From contig CAJNOL010000702.1 of the NCBI GenBank assembly GCA_905250125.1, positions 1 through 64,000 on the forward strand: a stretch of 64,000 bases of DNA, written 5' to 3'. The notes below the pieces were generated by a model, which saw nothing but the letters and a program-made list of their open reading frames with translations, was not told the DNA's origin and made no database searches. Below, one piece after another: positions 1 through 12,845 of this stretch. The translations under genes were made by a program, and so were the position numbers. Position 1 is the first letter of the stretch. Each line of letters begins with the position of its first letter. Origin of the DNA: Rotaria sordida. Its lineage: Eukaryota > Rotifera > Eurotatoria > Philodinida > Philodinidae.

Positions 1-375
1 TGCTGCTGTTGTTGCCATAATATAATCATTAAAACGATAACCTTTTGGTTCAGTATTTTGTTTTTGTATTGTTATAGGTAAATCTTTCATTGTATCTTGA
101 GTATATGTTGAAGATTCACATGTTGGAGATAAGAGTGAAGGATTTTGAACAGATGTTGCTACTTCTTGCCATTGTTTTTTCATAAATCGATAACGATGAA
201 GACGTTGAGTAACACGCATATGAGAATATTGTAAAGATGTTGTTGATGATTTTGATGTATAATTAACAATAGAATCTCGAGTTTGTTTGTTAAATACATG
301 TTTAATATCATTCATAAAAGATATTGTATGACGAGATGAACTAGGAATGGAAGCCATTCTACTATTCAGTAACAT
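1..375 (-). CDS. Unrecognised protein, N-terminal part, cut by window edge
   Basis: Reading the minus strand from an ATG at 375, the frame stays open for 125 codons to base 1 without a stop, so the gene continues to the left of the window. The start MLLNSRMASIPSSS has a second in-frame Met at codon 7 that could be the true start. The product is Ser/Thr- and Gln-rich, basic, and has no signal peptide or membrane segment in the visible part. Codon choice (A/T-ending third positions) matches the confirmed genes here. I see no intron signal inside. I do not recognise the family. Confidence reflects the long open frame and coding-like composition only. Confidence 0.6.
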   Translation of the reverse strand, partial: MLLNSRMASIPSSSRHTISFMNDIKHVFNKQTRDSIVNYTSKSSTTSLQYSHMRVTQRLHRYRFMKKQWQEVATSVQNPSLLSPTCESSTYTQDTMKDLPITIQKQNTEPKGYRFNDYIMATTAA

Positions 376-2154
376 TTTTCTTTCTCAATAAAATGAATAC
401 TTAATAATATAAAAATAAAAATTTATTTTATTCAATCAATAACTTACATTTGTTTCTCTATCGTTAATTTAAAATTAAAATATATAAACAAAAAAAAATT
501 TCATCGTTCTTACCCTCTATATATATATATATAGATATATAGATATAAATGTGGGTGTATTTTAATTTTTTCACATCACGACTTACTAGAGAACGAAAAT
601 AAGAAGCAAATACAATGTAACAGTGGAAACGAAGTATGGTTGTGTTTTCTTATTTAAAATCAAGTTGAGTATAATGTGACACACGATTACCATTGAATCT
701 GTACACAAAAAAAAGTAAAGAGAAAGAGAAAGACAAAAGAAAGAAGACTTATTATAATACGAAAAAGAATTATGAGAATAATATTAGACAGAATACGTTT
801 GCATATTTAATTACAGACGTCATACTATTTTGAATAAAAATAAAATCATAAATATTTTTCTTTCAAAGAAATCATCTGATTAAAATTCTTTTCAATATAT
901 TTTTTTTTTCTTAGAAATATTTCCTAATTAATTGAAAATAATGACGTTGTTTATTCGTATAGATTAATATTATACAGTATTTTCAATTTCTTTTTTTCTT
1001 TTGTCAAGTACTCGATCTGACTACCACAAATAGAAAAATAAAAAAACAAAATTGATTTGTTATAAAATTTTTTGTTACTGTATGAATAAATGATCTTACA
1101 CACATACGGCTGGAACAGGATTTTTTGACTAAGGTTATTTCTTTAGAATATAAAAATAGTTTGATCTAAGCTAAAACTGTCTTAAGTAAATAATTGAATC
1201 AAAAAAACAATAGAAAGAAAGATTCAGGAATCTATTGATTATATTGTAGTGAGTAAGTGAGCTAAGATCGTCAAAAAAAAAAATTGTGTAATCTAACAAA
1301 GTAGAAGATTAGTCAACATCGAAGTCATTTCGTTTGCTGTTCCATTTCAAGATAAATTTCTTTCGATTCATTTGAAAATAATTATTAAATAATTGTTTTT
1401 TCTTCATGAAATCATGATAATATTATCTATTGTTTTGCATATGATATTTTCGACTTCGTTTTTTTTTTTAGATATTTTATTAATGTATTTTTATTATTTT
1501 GAATTTAAAGTATAAATAACAAAGAACGATTTTTTTTAAAAATTTGATTGGTGTTTTATTCTAAATTAATAAAAGACAATATGTTATGAATACATTCGTG
1601 CAGGTGATGTGTACAGTACTTGGCTGATTTGCATATTTATTTTTTAGATTAAAATTCAGGGTAACTAAAAAAAGAGAAAAATAAAATTATCATCTATAAT
1701 TAGTGTCTCAACAGAGACTTTTTCTCTTTGTTAAGACGGCGAACTGCATTTGTATTCTGTGCATTTACAATACCTGAATATGTCGTGTTGAAGTTTTAGT
1801 TTTAACATCACTATATTGAATTTTTTTTCTTATATATTAAAATTTAAAAATAATTTTAGATTTGAAATTGAAGTAGAATTTATTCTAAATATTCATTTTA
1901 AATCAAATAAAATAAATGTTGCTTTTTTTTTAAACAGATCAATAAAAACATAAAAATTTTCATACTGAATTGAATCATTATCGAAAAACTGTTAGTACAA
2001 TCCGTGCAGGATTAAAATGTGAAATACAATGTAGTTGTTGTTGCTAATCATAGAAGATGACTTTATTCTATCTATTTTGAAACACATTTCTTCACTATTC
2101 TATTATTTAGTCCTTCAAAAATGTAATAAGGAAGTTGTTCATACATTAGAACGA
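376..2154. other. Non-coding AT-rich stretch upstream of the partial minus-strand gene
   Basis: No convincing coding frame on either strand. It holds homopolymer A/T runs and a (TA)n microsatellite around 517-548. The part next to 375 is the likely 5' region of the minus-strand gene. Confidence 0.6.
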
Positions 2155-2969
2155 GTAGAGATGCAACGGTGACGATCATTCACCGGTTAACCGTAGGTAC
2201 GGTTATCGGTCCCACTACGGTAACCGTACCTACGGTTACCGGTCCCACTACCGTAACCGTAGGTACGGTTACCGGTTCAAACCCGTTGTCAACAAAAACA
2301 GCATTTTTTAAGAAAATAATGATATTTCATAAAGGTTGACGAAAGTAAATCGAAGTCGAGGAATCTGAATCTGAAGTCAGTTTTTGAAAATTTTGAATTG
2401 AATTTTTTCGACAAAGGATAGGTTTTTTTAGAAAAATAATGATATTTTATAAAGGTTGACGAAAGTAAATCGAGGTCGAAGAATCCGAATCTGAAGTCGG
2501 CTTTTGAAAATTTTGAGTTTTAGTTCTTCACATATGATGTTTTTCAGGGATAAAGTTTTCTGTAAAAAAAGATGACTTTCAAGGAGCAGTTTAGTCTTGG
2601 GGAGAGAAAATTGAAAAGTTCGTGGATCTGATTTCAGATTCGGATTCTTCGACCTTGACTGACTTTTCGTCAACCTTTCTAAAGTATCATTATTTTTCTA
2701 AAAAAACCCTTTCCTTTGTCGAAAAAATTCAATTCGAAATTTTCAAAAACTAACCTCAGGTTCGGATTCTTCGATCTCGATTTACTTTCGCCAACCTTTA
2801 TAAAATATCGTTATTTTCTTAAAAAATGCTGTTTTTGTTGACAACGGGTTTGAACCGGTAACTACCTACGGTTATCGGTTGACAACGAGTTTGAATCGAT
2901 AACTACCTACGGTTATCGTACTTGGATCGGTAACCGTACCTACGGTTATCGTCACCGTTGCATCCCTAC
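2155..2969. mobile_element. Non-autonomous foldback element, hAT-like ends
   Basis: The ends are 22-bp inverted repeats with one mismatch: left GTAGAGATGCAACGGTGACG, right (reverse complement) GTAGGGATGCAACGGTGACG. They are flanked by identical 7-bp direct repeats AGAACGA at 2148-2154 and 2970-2976, a candidate target-site duplication. Behind the left end come about three alternating copies of a near-palindromic 25-30 bp unit with core GGTAACCGTAGGTACGG (2181-2275), with degenerate copies at the right end (2855-2950). Inside, a block containing GGTTGACGAAAGTAAATCGA occurs twice in the left half (about 2333 and 2454) and twice inverted in the right half, so the whole element folds back on itself. 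No transposase frame is visible; the 81-codon minus frame inside is repeat sequence. The end form T-A-G-N-G and near-8-bp duplication resemble hAT elements (inference). Confidence 0.8.
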
Positions 2970-5900
2970 AGAACGAAACGTTATTGACATCATAGTCTTT
3001 GATCGTATATCAACAACGTCTATCGCGGTCTGTAATAGACAGGAGAGTCCTAATTTCTACCCTTTATACATCAACATTCCTTTTAGATCGTGTTTCAAAA
3101 AAGAAGCTCTTAAATTTCGAACAGAAGAAAGAATAGGTGTTACTATTCAAAATTTTAATATATTATTTCTGATGCAAATCAATGATTTATGCAAAAGACT
3201 TCTACCTTTATTTCACTTTGTTGAGATAAAATTTCATCTTAATCCCATTGTAATAGTTTATTAATGTCTCAATGATACAAAAAAAAAATATGAAAGCGGT
3301 AGTTTATTATTTGAATATGTTGTGTAATATATATATATAGAGAGAGAGGGATATTCATTTCAATGTTCACATTGAGTGTAACCGGGTTTGTATAGAGCGA
3401 ATCTATCGATTGTTTAATCGAATCACAATCTCAAAAAACAATACAGTTATAAGAACAAAAAGTTATTAGTTTAGTTGGTTTTTATGTGTGTTTATTTATA
3501 TCGTCTTGAAAAGCATATCACAAACCGATTTCTCAGTGAGAATCTAAACTTTTCAATTGTTTATAGCGCATACCTGCACCTTGCTCCAAGATGCTGAGCA
3601 AAATGTTGAAAGCTGGAATGCATGTGATTGAACCTAAAGTTCTTATAAGTTCTGTTATGTAGACCAATTATATATTCTGTGCTATCATTAGAAAGATTCT
3701 CTTATTTTATCTGTATTTTTCTCTAGAAGTAGCACAATCGTTTATCTATTTTTGAGAGTAAATACAAGTGAAATAGAATAATCTTTGAAAAGATAGAACA
3801 AAATATATGATTGACTTGCAGTATACAATTTATAATTCAAATCGACTTTCACATTGAAAGTATCAAAATTAATCTTTTTTTATTCAACGATCATCATCTG
3901 AAATGAAGTAAATAATAACAAGTCTCAATAATATAATAAATTATTTTAAATTTTTAGTTGATAATAAACTTGACAAATTGATAAAATTTTAATAAAACAA
4001 TTAAATTTTTCAAAAATAATTTTCAAAAATTTAAATCAAAAAATGATGTTTGTTTTCAGAAAAATTCTTGTAATTTGTAGAGACATTCAGTTTTAGTTGA
4101 TTAAAGATTTTTTACTGAAAGATAGGTTACTACAAGCTATGGAAGGTATGAGCTTTTGATCAAACAAGAAGAAAAAAATTCATCTAAGAAGAATTGCGAG
4201 AATTTATAGAAAGGTATACCTGTTGATTATAAAGTAAGAGTGTGATAATTATTTTTCTTTTTTTTTATCATAATTATGAAGTCTCATATGAACTAATATT
4301 TACACACATTGACAAACTGAATTTAAAACTAACTTCAATTGTGTAAAAAAAAATGTATTATTATTATTATTAGTTGCATTGAAAATCTTTTCTCTAGAAG
4401 AGAATTAAATATTTTGGATAGATCTTCACTAAATAAATTTATATTTTTATTATTGATTTATGTAAAACTCAGCATACATGAGCAAGAGTTATCGACTTGA
4501 AAATACCTAAGAAAAATTGTAATTAAAGTTAACGATAGGTTTCACAAGTTAAAAGATCATTATTAAAAATTTCTTGAGTATTTTGATACTTTCTACAAAA
4601 AAAAAATGATTAAATCGAGTTAAAAATTTCAAACAATACTAAATTCACAAATCTGTATTACATATCTAAGAAAAATCATTTGAATTCTGTAGTGTCACTC
4701 TACCATTGATTTCTATTATGAATTAAATCTTTCTAAGAATAGTAAACAAAATATAAGAGAATAATTTCAATTCTTAATATAGAAGTTCAATTTATTTTTG
4801 AATATCAAATAATTTTATATTAATGAAATTGACAATCACTAATTATGATGTTAGTTTCTTTTTATAAAAAGAGTAGAAAAACTTTAAAAAAAAAATTTGC
4901 GCCATATCAATATTCTCAAATTAATAACTTGTTTATTATATTTTCGTACTTATCATGATGCATTGTTATTTATTTTTGATTTTTTTTTTTGACGTCATAT
5001 GGTGAGAATAGAAAGGGCAAAATTAATAGTATTTGTCTACATATTCAACAAGAAAAATGCACGTTATCATTTATAAACACAAACTCATTAGAATACCTCG
5101 ATGATAAATATCACACAAAAAACAAAGTTCTCATTTAATTTTCATATAGAAAAAATCATAAGGAGAATTATGAGTTTTTTTTTAACTCCAAAAGCAAATC
5201 TTCGATCGACCAAAATATATAAAGCTGTCATTCAATAAATCTCAAATATTTTGTTGATTACTCATATTTTTGCACTGGAATGCACAGGTAGTATTATTAT
5301 TACTATAACTTTATTCAAACTAGAGGAAGAAAAAAAAAGCCCAGAGAAAAGAAAGAGAAAACGTGTATGTACACATGCAAGAGTGAACTTAAGTGTCGTT
5401 TTCTATCGCGCGAAACGCACTCTCAGAACTTTGCTCGTTCGATCCTTCATTCTCCTAGGTGATCGGCAATACTATAACGATTTTCATTAGTGTTGTTGTT
5501 ATTGAAAGTGACAAACAACATACAAAAAAACAAATTGTACTTATAGTTTGATTTACAAATTATTTAAAACTCAGGTAAAATTCTCTATGATCTTATATAT
5601 TACTTGTCGGTTTTTTTTTATTCTAGATTACTAACTATTATGTAAATATATATGTATAAAGTACTTCAGAGGCTAAGCAATTTTTTTTTGTTCTTATCAT
5701 TTCAAAATGACATTTGAGTCAAAAGGGCACTAGAACGATATAGCGATTGCATGGACAAACATCTGTTACAAAGCGCGCTTTTGAAATAAAGAATAATAAA
5801 AAAGCAAAAAAGAAAAATAAGCAGAACTTATATATATATATATAGATATGTTTGGTAGTTGTTATTTCACTATACTTGAATCTATATGAAGATAATGTTA

Positions 5901-6112
5901 GTTATTTTATGATCGTAAATTTTCATCGATACAGAAATTTATAATAGATTTATTGCCAAAGCAGATGTTATAAATGAAATATTAATCGTTCGAATATCAG
6001 AAGAACAAAAAAATTAAGTTTTTTTTTCTATTTCTCTTATATTTATTGTCTTTTTTTTCTCTCTTTTTTTGTAATATTTTCTATTATTTAAGAATATATG
6101 ATTATAATATAT
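2970..6112. other. Intergenic, no gene seen
   Basis: About 3.1 kb of AT-rich sequence with frequent stops in all frames. A 79-codon plus frame at 5251-5490 has no coding-like composition or splice context and was not accepted. There are short (TA)n tracts near 3330 and 5830. Confidence 0.55.
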
Positions 6113-6553
6113 ATAGGTACTTCAAAGAATATCCTGATAATGAAGGTCATCTCGATTTTTTCTTAAAATAAAAACGATTTTGATCGAGACACATGGAAAT
6201 CGCATGAATTTTTCAGGATATATTGGAACTGTAGAAGACAAACTATGGTAAAATTTTCAGTTTACAAAAAACGAACTCTATTATGTCTTACATTTTAACA
6301 TAGTCTTTTAAGCAAAATTAAATATATAGAATGAAGACTTACAGAGAATTTTAGGTTGCTAGAAGAGCTATTGTTGATCATAGTTTGATGAATATATCTC
6401 TCAAACGTCATGTTATAGGACTGAAAATTTTACCATAATCTCTTCTCTACAATCTCAACATATCCTAAAAAATTTCATGTGTCTGAATCAAAATCAATTT
6501 TGAGAAAAGATCGGAATGGTCTTAAATATCTGAATACTTTTTAGAGTACCTAT
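6113..6553. mobile_element. Diverged palindromic MITE-like element
   Basis: The left end ATAGGTAC (6113-6120) is mirrored by GTACCTAT (6546-6553). Inside, the left arm (about 6117-6270, including TATGGTAAAATTTTCAG) pairs with the right arm (about 6420-6550, including CTGAAAATTTTACCATA) in inverted orientation with many mismatches and small indels. No coding capacity. The ends lie in TA-rich sequence, so a TA target duplication cannot be confirmed. The right end lies only 30 bp before the ATG of the PAQR gene. Confidence 0.6.
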
Positions 6554-6583
6554 ATTTATTTTTTTGATAAATAGAATTAAATT

Positions 6584-7669
6584 ATGTTGGATACAACACG
6601 TTTGGCGTATTATTTTCCAACTTTATCATTTTCATTCGAACATGATATTCGAACTCGATTACAACGTCTTCATCTTCGTGCACGATCAACTTTCATTTCA
6701 TTGCAAGATATGTCACATTATCCATGCACATCCAATGATATTCCACCAATATTAATTGAACCATTTATATTACGTGGTTATCGTTCACTTAATCAACCAT
6801 GGTCTTATTATTGGAAATCATTATTTCATAAACATAATGAAACAATAAATGTTTGGAGTCATTTAATAGGTATATTATATATAGGACATTTATTATATTA
6901 TTATAATCAACGATTAAAATTTTATGAAAATTCACATTCATGGCCATTTGCTGTATCATTATGTACAGCTATAATTATGTTTATGTGTTCAGTATTTGCA
7001 CATTTATTACATTCAAAATCTGAAACAGTTCATAAAACTTGTTTTGCAATTGATTATATTGGTGTTAGTTTACATGGTTTTGGTTCAGGTTTTCTTCATA
7101 TTTATTATTCAGCACCACAATGGTATTATGATAAAATTGAATATCAATATGTATTTATTCTTCTTTTACTTGGTATGCTTGCTTGTCTTTCAAATTGTTT
7201 TGCTCAATATTATTTTTGTCCACCTTATCCACCATTAAAACGTATTTGTCAATTTTTACCATGTGGAATTTTATGGATTTATTCAGTTATTCCATTAATT
7301 ATCGGTTTATTTCCATTAAATTTTCCATTAGATTCATGTTCAATGTGTCATTTAGGACAAATTATATTATTTATTATTGGTGGAATACTTTTTGCTTTTG
7401 ATTTACCACAACGTTTTTGTCCCGGTGCGCTTGATTTTATTGGACAAGGTCATCATTTATTTCATTTGTGCGTTTATTTAATAACTCTTTGTCAAATGCA
7501 TGGTGTTTATTGGGATTATGAAAAAAATCAAAAAATAATTGATCAAAGAAGTAAACCACATTTAATATTTTGTGCTGGTTCAATGATTTCTCTTATGTTA
7601 TGGAATATTATTATTGTTTGTTATTTTCGACGATACCTTCGTGAAAAACATCATGTTCATAAAAAATGA
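6584..7669 (+). CDS. PAQR family receptor, membrane progestin receptor type
   Basis: Single-exon gene, 361 aa, of the progestin and adipoQ receptor family: seven-or-eight-helix membrane proteins with a buried zinc site. Visible family signatures: ILRGYR near residue 62, NETINVWSH at 85-93, SVFAHLLHS at 136-144 (Ser136 and His140 as the S-x3-H motif), Asp157 in the next helix, and GHHLFH at 289-294 (His290 and His294 as the second zinc motif). Hydrophobic helices follow in the expected order, ending with a short basic His/Lys tail. The length fits mPR-class members (about 330-360 aa). All metal ligands are present, so the fold is probably intact. The ligand (steroid or other) cannot be told from sequence. 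A MITE-like palindrome ends 30 bp upstream, in what should be the 5' UTR or promoter. Confidence 0.92.
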   Translation: MLDTTRLAYYFPTLSFSFEHDIRTRLQRLHLRARSTFISLQDMSHYPCTSNDIPPILIEPFILRGYRSLNQPWSYYWKSLFHKHNETINVWSHLIGILYIGHLLYYYNQRLKFYENSHSWPFAVSLCTAIIMFMCSVFAHLLHSKSETVHKTCFAIDYIGVSLHGFGSGFLHIYYSAPQWYYDKIEYQYVFILLLLGMLACLSNCFAQYYFCPPYPPLKRICQFLPCGILWIYSVIPLIIGLFPLNFPLDSCSMCHLGQIILFIIGGILFAFDLPQRFCPGALDFIGQGHHLFHLCVYLITLCQMHGVYWDYEKNQKIIDQRSKPHLIFCAGSMISLMLWNIIIVCYFRRYLREKHHVHKK

Positions 7670-8698
7670 ATTCATAGAAAAGAAAAATAACATCGATTTT
7701 TGACATATTTAATTTAGCTCGTTTTATATTTTTCGTTTTGAATTTAAAATGACAGAATAAGCAAGTTTCAATAATAACATGTAAAAATAGGTGTTGAGAA
7801 ATCGAACTTTTTTTAAGATGAACTTTTAATGTCATAAGAGGAAAAACAAAGAATAAAAAACTCAATTATGTCATTTTCTTTTTTTCTTCAATTAAAAGTG
7901 ATCGCCGCACGCACAAATAAAAAAAAAACATACTGTCATGAATGAAAATACGTCATATATATATTTTTGAATAGAATACTTCTGAATACTTGTGATATTA
8001 AACGTTTTTTCATTAAAGTTTAGAAAGTACAAACAATAAAAAGAAGAAAATGATGAAATATTTAATTTTTAATCTATTCGAGTAAAATTTTCTATCAATT
8101 ATAATTAAAAATAAAGATGAAATAATATTAAGAATTGAAGTGTGATTTAACAAAAAAACAACATTTTATTTGTTTGCATAGTAAGATTAAATATTAAGTA
8201 CATTTGTGTGTATTCATATTTATTTTCGAACACCTACTTCTTGTCACCATTCAACGATCGGTTAAGAAAAAAGCTTAATGAAATAAAACAACGTAAATTA
8301 GACTTTATTTATATCTAATGTTTTTTTTTCTTTTTATAAAAAAAATTTAGATAAAATTTCCATTTGAAGTTGAATTAATTGTTGCAGAAAAAAAAAATTT
8401 ATAAATCTATCAAATTTAATGGTATGATCAAAAAAAATTCTCTGTCGAATCAATCTGCTTAACTTTGTTTTTTTTTGTTCTTTTCGCACTTTTAAAATAA
8501 TAATTCGATTGAATGTAAGTGTTTACCTTGTTACTATTTCTTGCATATAATCGATCGACGTGATTTGACGCAAAAGTTTTTTTTTTTCACATTATTTACG
8601 TAAATCCAGCAGCCGCAGTAGGCTATATGAATAGCATGATTTATCATAATTGGTAACAATTCAATGGTAATGTACAAGTCTTACGAAAAAAAGAAAAT
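7670..8698. other. Intergenic between two plus-strand membrane protein genes
   Basis: About 1.0 kb, AT-rich with poly-A/T runs. It is presumably the PAQR 3' region and the promoter of the next gene; no specific motif is identified. Confidence 0.5.
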
Positions 8699-11611
8699 AT
8701 GTTTTCAATGTTAAGCATATTGAATGGTGTGATTATATTTTTTTTAACAAATTTTTTTTTAATTATCAATGCAGTAAACTATTCAGACAGACATGATTAT
8801 GATGCATATGGAATACGTATAGCTAGTACAAATGATTTTGTTGTACTTGCTCAAAATGATGGTCTTCGTTATGTAGTTTCAATGGCTCCTTTTGGAATGG
8901 GATATGTATGTGGTTATAATTATAATTCATCAAATGATTTTGTTATTAGTATAGCTGTTGGTCGACAACAAAATTCTTCACAATTATCATTTGTTTATTT
9001 ACGAACAAATACAACAGATGAACAATATCAAATATTAGGTTTATTTACATTTTCACGTGAAAAAAAACTTAATTCATCAAATAATTCATGCAATCGTATG
9101 TTAAATAGTAATGAAGGTCAACATGATGTGAAAATATGGAAAGATAATTCATCTGAGTTATTAACATTACAAGTTGATCTTTATGGAAAATATGCATATG
9201 GTTTTCTTTCACAAAATATTTTTATTTATGATATTAAAAATAATTATGTACAAGATCTTTTTTGGAATGATATATTTCCATCGATTAATATTTATCCTCA
9301 TGCATTAGATGTAGGTAAAACGAATGATGGATTTTCAATAGCAATTATTGCTGGTTATTTTGAAATTGATATTGAAAGAACTTTACCATCTATTTATCTT
9401 GTTCATTTAGATCCACCTTATAATATGACTCTTGTTGATAATTATACATTGAATTCTGATAATCAAAAATTTGTTCGTGGACGTTATGCTTCTACTTATC
9501 AATTTGATTATGTTATGTCTGTTTCAATTCATGATGCAACTCAACAAGTTCTTATTGGTGTACCACAATTACGTAAAACATATCTTTTTTCATTTAATAG
9601 TACAAATTTAACATTAATTAATACATTTAATCATTCAGCACGTTCAACAAGTTGGCTTGATGATGATGGTATACAAGCTGGTTTACTTCTTAATGGTCAA
9701 TCTACACTTCCTTGGGCACAATCTCGAATACAAGTAATAAATATATCTTCTAATGATATATTATATGCTTATCCTAATAATCAACAATCATTAGAACAAT
9801 GGTCAAATACACCTTCAACATTTATTCGTTTAACAAAAACATACGATTATCAATTAGTTATACTTACAACCGATGGAGTTGTAGTGTTAGTTCCTTCAGC
9901 TGATGCAGGTTATTATAGAAAAACAGATGATATTAATAATCCATTACAATATCAAGTCGCATGTCCACGTGGAACTTATAAAAGTATTCGAGGTCCAACA
10001 CCATGTACGGTATGTCCAACAAGGACTAGAAGTTCTTCTAGTAGTAAGAAATATTGTATTATTTTTTTTTAAATATTAACTCTTTATTTAATATTTTAAA
10101 GATGTATCATATAATTCATCACAAGGTATAAATGTAGGATATCCGACAATACAATGTATTGCTTGTTCGTCAAATTCTATATGTCCTCTTGCTTCAATCA
10201 GTGATGTAAATAAATCACTATTTCAATCGAAAAGTCAAGCTTATGCTTATCCTACATCATCTTCAATGGCGTCATTCGATGATATTCTTATGGAAAATAC
10301 ATTTATTCTACACACAAATCCTTATCGATGTCTTCTCATTTCACCATTTTTTTGGGCTTTAATTACATTATGTCTTGCTTTTATTATTCTACTTATCATG
10401 GGAATTTTATACTTTTCTCCAACAAGAAAGAAGCATTTTCAACGTCTTAAATGTTTATTACGTCATTCCGATCTTATTGGCAATGGAGAATTATGGTTTG
10501 GTGGACTTATTTCATTTTCTATTATTGTTCTTATCGGCTATAGTTTTTGGTTTGGTACAGTTTTTGTTATCGAATATCCAATAGAAAAATCGAATGATCC
10601 TTATTTTGTATGTGATAAATCAATAACAAATACTCAATTTAGTTCAACACTACAATTATTAGCTACCATTAAATCTGATGAAGAAAGACCTATATTTGAT
10701 ATGCTTGATAATCAAAAATTTACGATGACGATCAATTTTTTACAGACAGGTTTTACTTGTAATGATGTTGCTGAGCAGGTAAATAAATAAAAAATAAAAT
10801 CTTTTTTATTACAATCTGAATTAATATAAATGATTAAATATAGGAATATATTTTTGAAAATATTTTCTTTGTTAAGGAAAATATTGGCACTTATTCTGTC
10901 ACATTTCCACGTGGCAATTGTACTGAGGAATCAGATAGTGCTATATTAACTGTAGCATATAATATACCTTCTCATCAAATGACTATACAAATAAATTTGA
11001 CAGGTAAATCATACTTCAGATAAATTAAATGTCAGTTCTTATATATAGGATTATATTATATTGGTGGTGCTCGCATATGTCTTACGGGTTCTTTTTCTAC
11101 AATGAATGATTCATCATATGTCGTTCAAAAATTAGACTATTGTCAATTGTTTTATACATCTGATCAAACTCTTAGTCAAACAATAGAAATCAATTTTGCC
11201 CTTACAAAAGTTATTAATCGAACAGAATCATTAGATTATAGTGATTCAACAAATTATAGTGGTATATGGATTCCAACATCATCTAATGGATCACTTAATG
11301 ATCGTCTTACTTATTTACAACAAGGTGCATTTCTTCGTTATTTATCTACACAACATATATTGATCATTAGTTTTAGTGAAACAGAATTTTATGTTATTAA
11401 TAAACAAGAACCAATTGCACGAAGGGGTGAAATTATTTTTCATAATATACTTTTTACGACAACTATTATTGGTATTTTTGCATTAGGTTTTCTTCTTTTT
11501 AAATTGATATTTACACCAATATTGAAATGGATTATTAACCATGAAAAGTTTTTATTAAAATTTTGTAAATTAAGAAAAGAAAAATGGACAACAAATAATT
11601 ATACATTTTAA
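8699..11611 (+). CDS. Large multi-pass membrane protein with Cys-containing ectodomain
   Basis: Four exons joined by hand: 8699-10043, 10102-10778, 10844-11003, 11049-11611; introns of 58, 65 and 45 bp, all GT-AG and frame-consistent, giving 914 aa. A signal peptide or anchor (residues 1-25) precedes a long ectodomain with many N-glycosylation sites and repeated beta-rich segments that may form a propeller (inference). Around residues 425-445 sits CPRGTYKS...PTPCTVCP, resembling the Cys-rich module next to the membrane in Eph-receptor-like/GCC2 ectodomains. Hydrophobic segments follow at about 525-552 and 579-605, then a second soluble Cys-containing region, then a last membrane helix at about 855-886 and a short basic tail. 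I do not know its function; surface sensing or adhesion is a guess. The start is chosen as the first Met giving a signal peptide. Confidence 0.78.
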
Positions 11612-12413
11612 CATATATATTGGTAAAATAAAATTATTATATATATGTTAAGAAAAAAAACAAACAAATCTTTTCGTTTATTTTTGTCTTTAATATAAAA
11701 TAATACAAGAGAATGTATTTTTTGTTTATATTTTATCTTTTAACTGAGAAATATTTGATGATTTAAATTGAATATATAAAATAAACTAAAACCAATTAGA
11801 ATATTTAATAATTATCAATAATGAATTTTCACCATCAACACGAATAATAGATTCTTTTTTTTTTTATTCAATCTTTTACTTGAAAAGTTTTTTTTTTCTC
11901 TTCATCAAATATTCTTCAACATTCCAATTTCCGATGAGACATTCTTATCCTTCGATTGTAACAGTGGTATATATATCCTACAAACCTATGTTACTCATAA
12001 ACTAAAGAATAAAAATTCTTTACATGAGTTATCACATTACTTACAATAAATTTATATTTATTACGACCAACATTTCAAGAGTAGGTGTGAGATCGATAAT
12101 TATTTTCTTAGTTTTTGAAGAATTATATATATATATATATCATTTGTTCATGATTTCTCAATTTTTCAAGATTGAAATATTTGTCTTGATTAATGATTTA
12201 ATGAAGTTTTTTCAAGCCTTTTTTTTTAAATATTTCGAACAGAATTAAAAGAAGAAAAATATTTATCACGACCAGATTGAAATCTTATTCGAATAGAATA
12301 AACTCTCATACGACTCTGTGTACCTATTGTTTGTCAATTTTTGCAATATTCGACTTTCCAATGACAGTCAAAACTTAGTTTTCAAAATAGAGATATATAA
12401 CCAATAACCAGTT

Positions 12414-12845
12414 TCAATTCATGGTGATCAGGTTTTTTTTAGTTTTAATAAAGAATAATGATGCTGGTTTTTTTCTAACAGTTGTGTAATCAAATACAAA
12501 ATCTTCTTGATGATAAGAATGATGATTTATAAAATATACGTTTTCTAGTTTGATTCTCAAATTGAATGAAAGATCAGAAAATGTTCTATTAATATAATAT
12601 TCAAAATCATTTCTATTCAATAAGACAAGAAAGATTGAGTATTTTGTGATATTTTCAAACTTAACGCGATCATATTTTTTGATACATTGTGACATTAACC
12701 GATTAGGATCAGATTTTTGTTCGAGAAATTTATTAATTTTTAATTTGAGGTAATTGTTTTTATTCATTTTGCTATGAAAATTATTTATTATATAAATGAT
12801 AAAGTAACCAAGTTCTAAATGAATAACATTTACAACTATCGACAT
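12414..12845 (-). CDS. Possible hypothetical protein, 143 aa
   Basis: An open frame on the minus strand with several internal Met codons, the first at 12845. The product is rich in Asn, Lys, Ile and Phe, with a hydrophobic segment near residues 10-22. No recognised domain, no splice partner found, and no conserved neighbour supports it. In DNA this AT-rich, 143 codons without a stop is only mildly unlikely. It may be a real small gene, an exon of a decayed gene, or chance. Confidence 0.22.
   Translation of the reverse strand: MSIVVNVIHLELGYFIIYIINNFHSKMNKNNYLKLKINKFLEQKSDPNRLMSQCIKKYDRVKFENITKYSIFLVLLNRNDFEYYINRTFSDLSFNLRIKLENVYFINHHSYHQEDFVFDYTTVRKKPASLFFIKTKKNLITMN

Noticed and set aside
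2428-2673. 81-codon minus-strand frame
   Set aside because: Lies entirely in the inverted and direct repeats of the foldback element; no protein-like pattern.
5251-5490. 79-codon plus-strand frame
   Set aside because: Isolated, Lys/Arg-rich low-complexity translation, no splice partners or recognised domain.
6996-7401. Overlapping plus-strand frames inside the PAQR gene
   Set aside because: Other-frame shadows of an intact, motif-complete PAQR frame.
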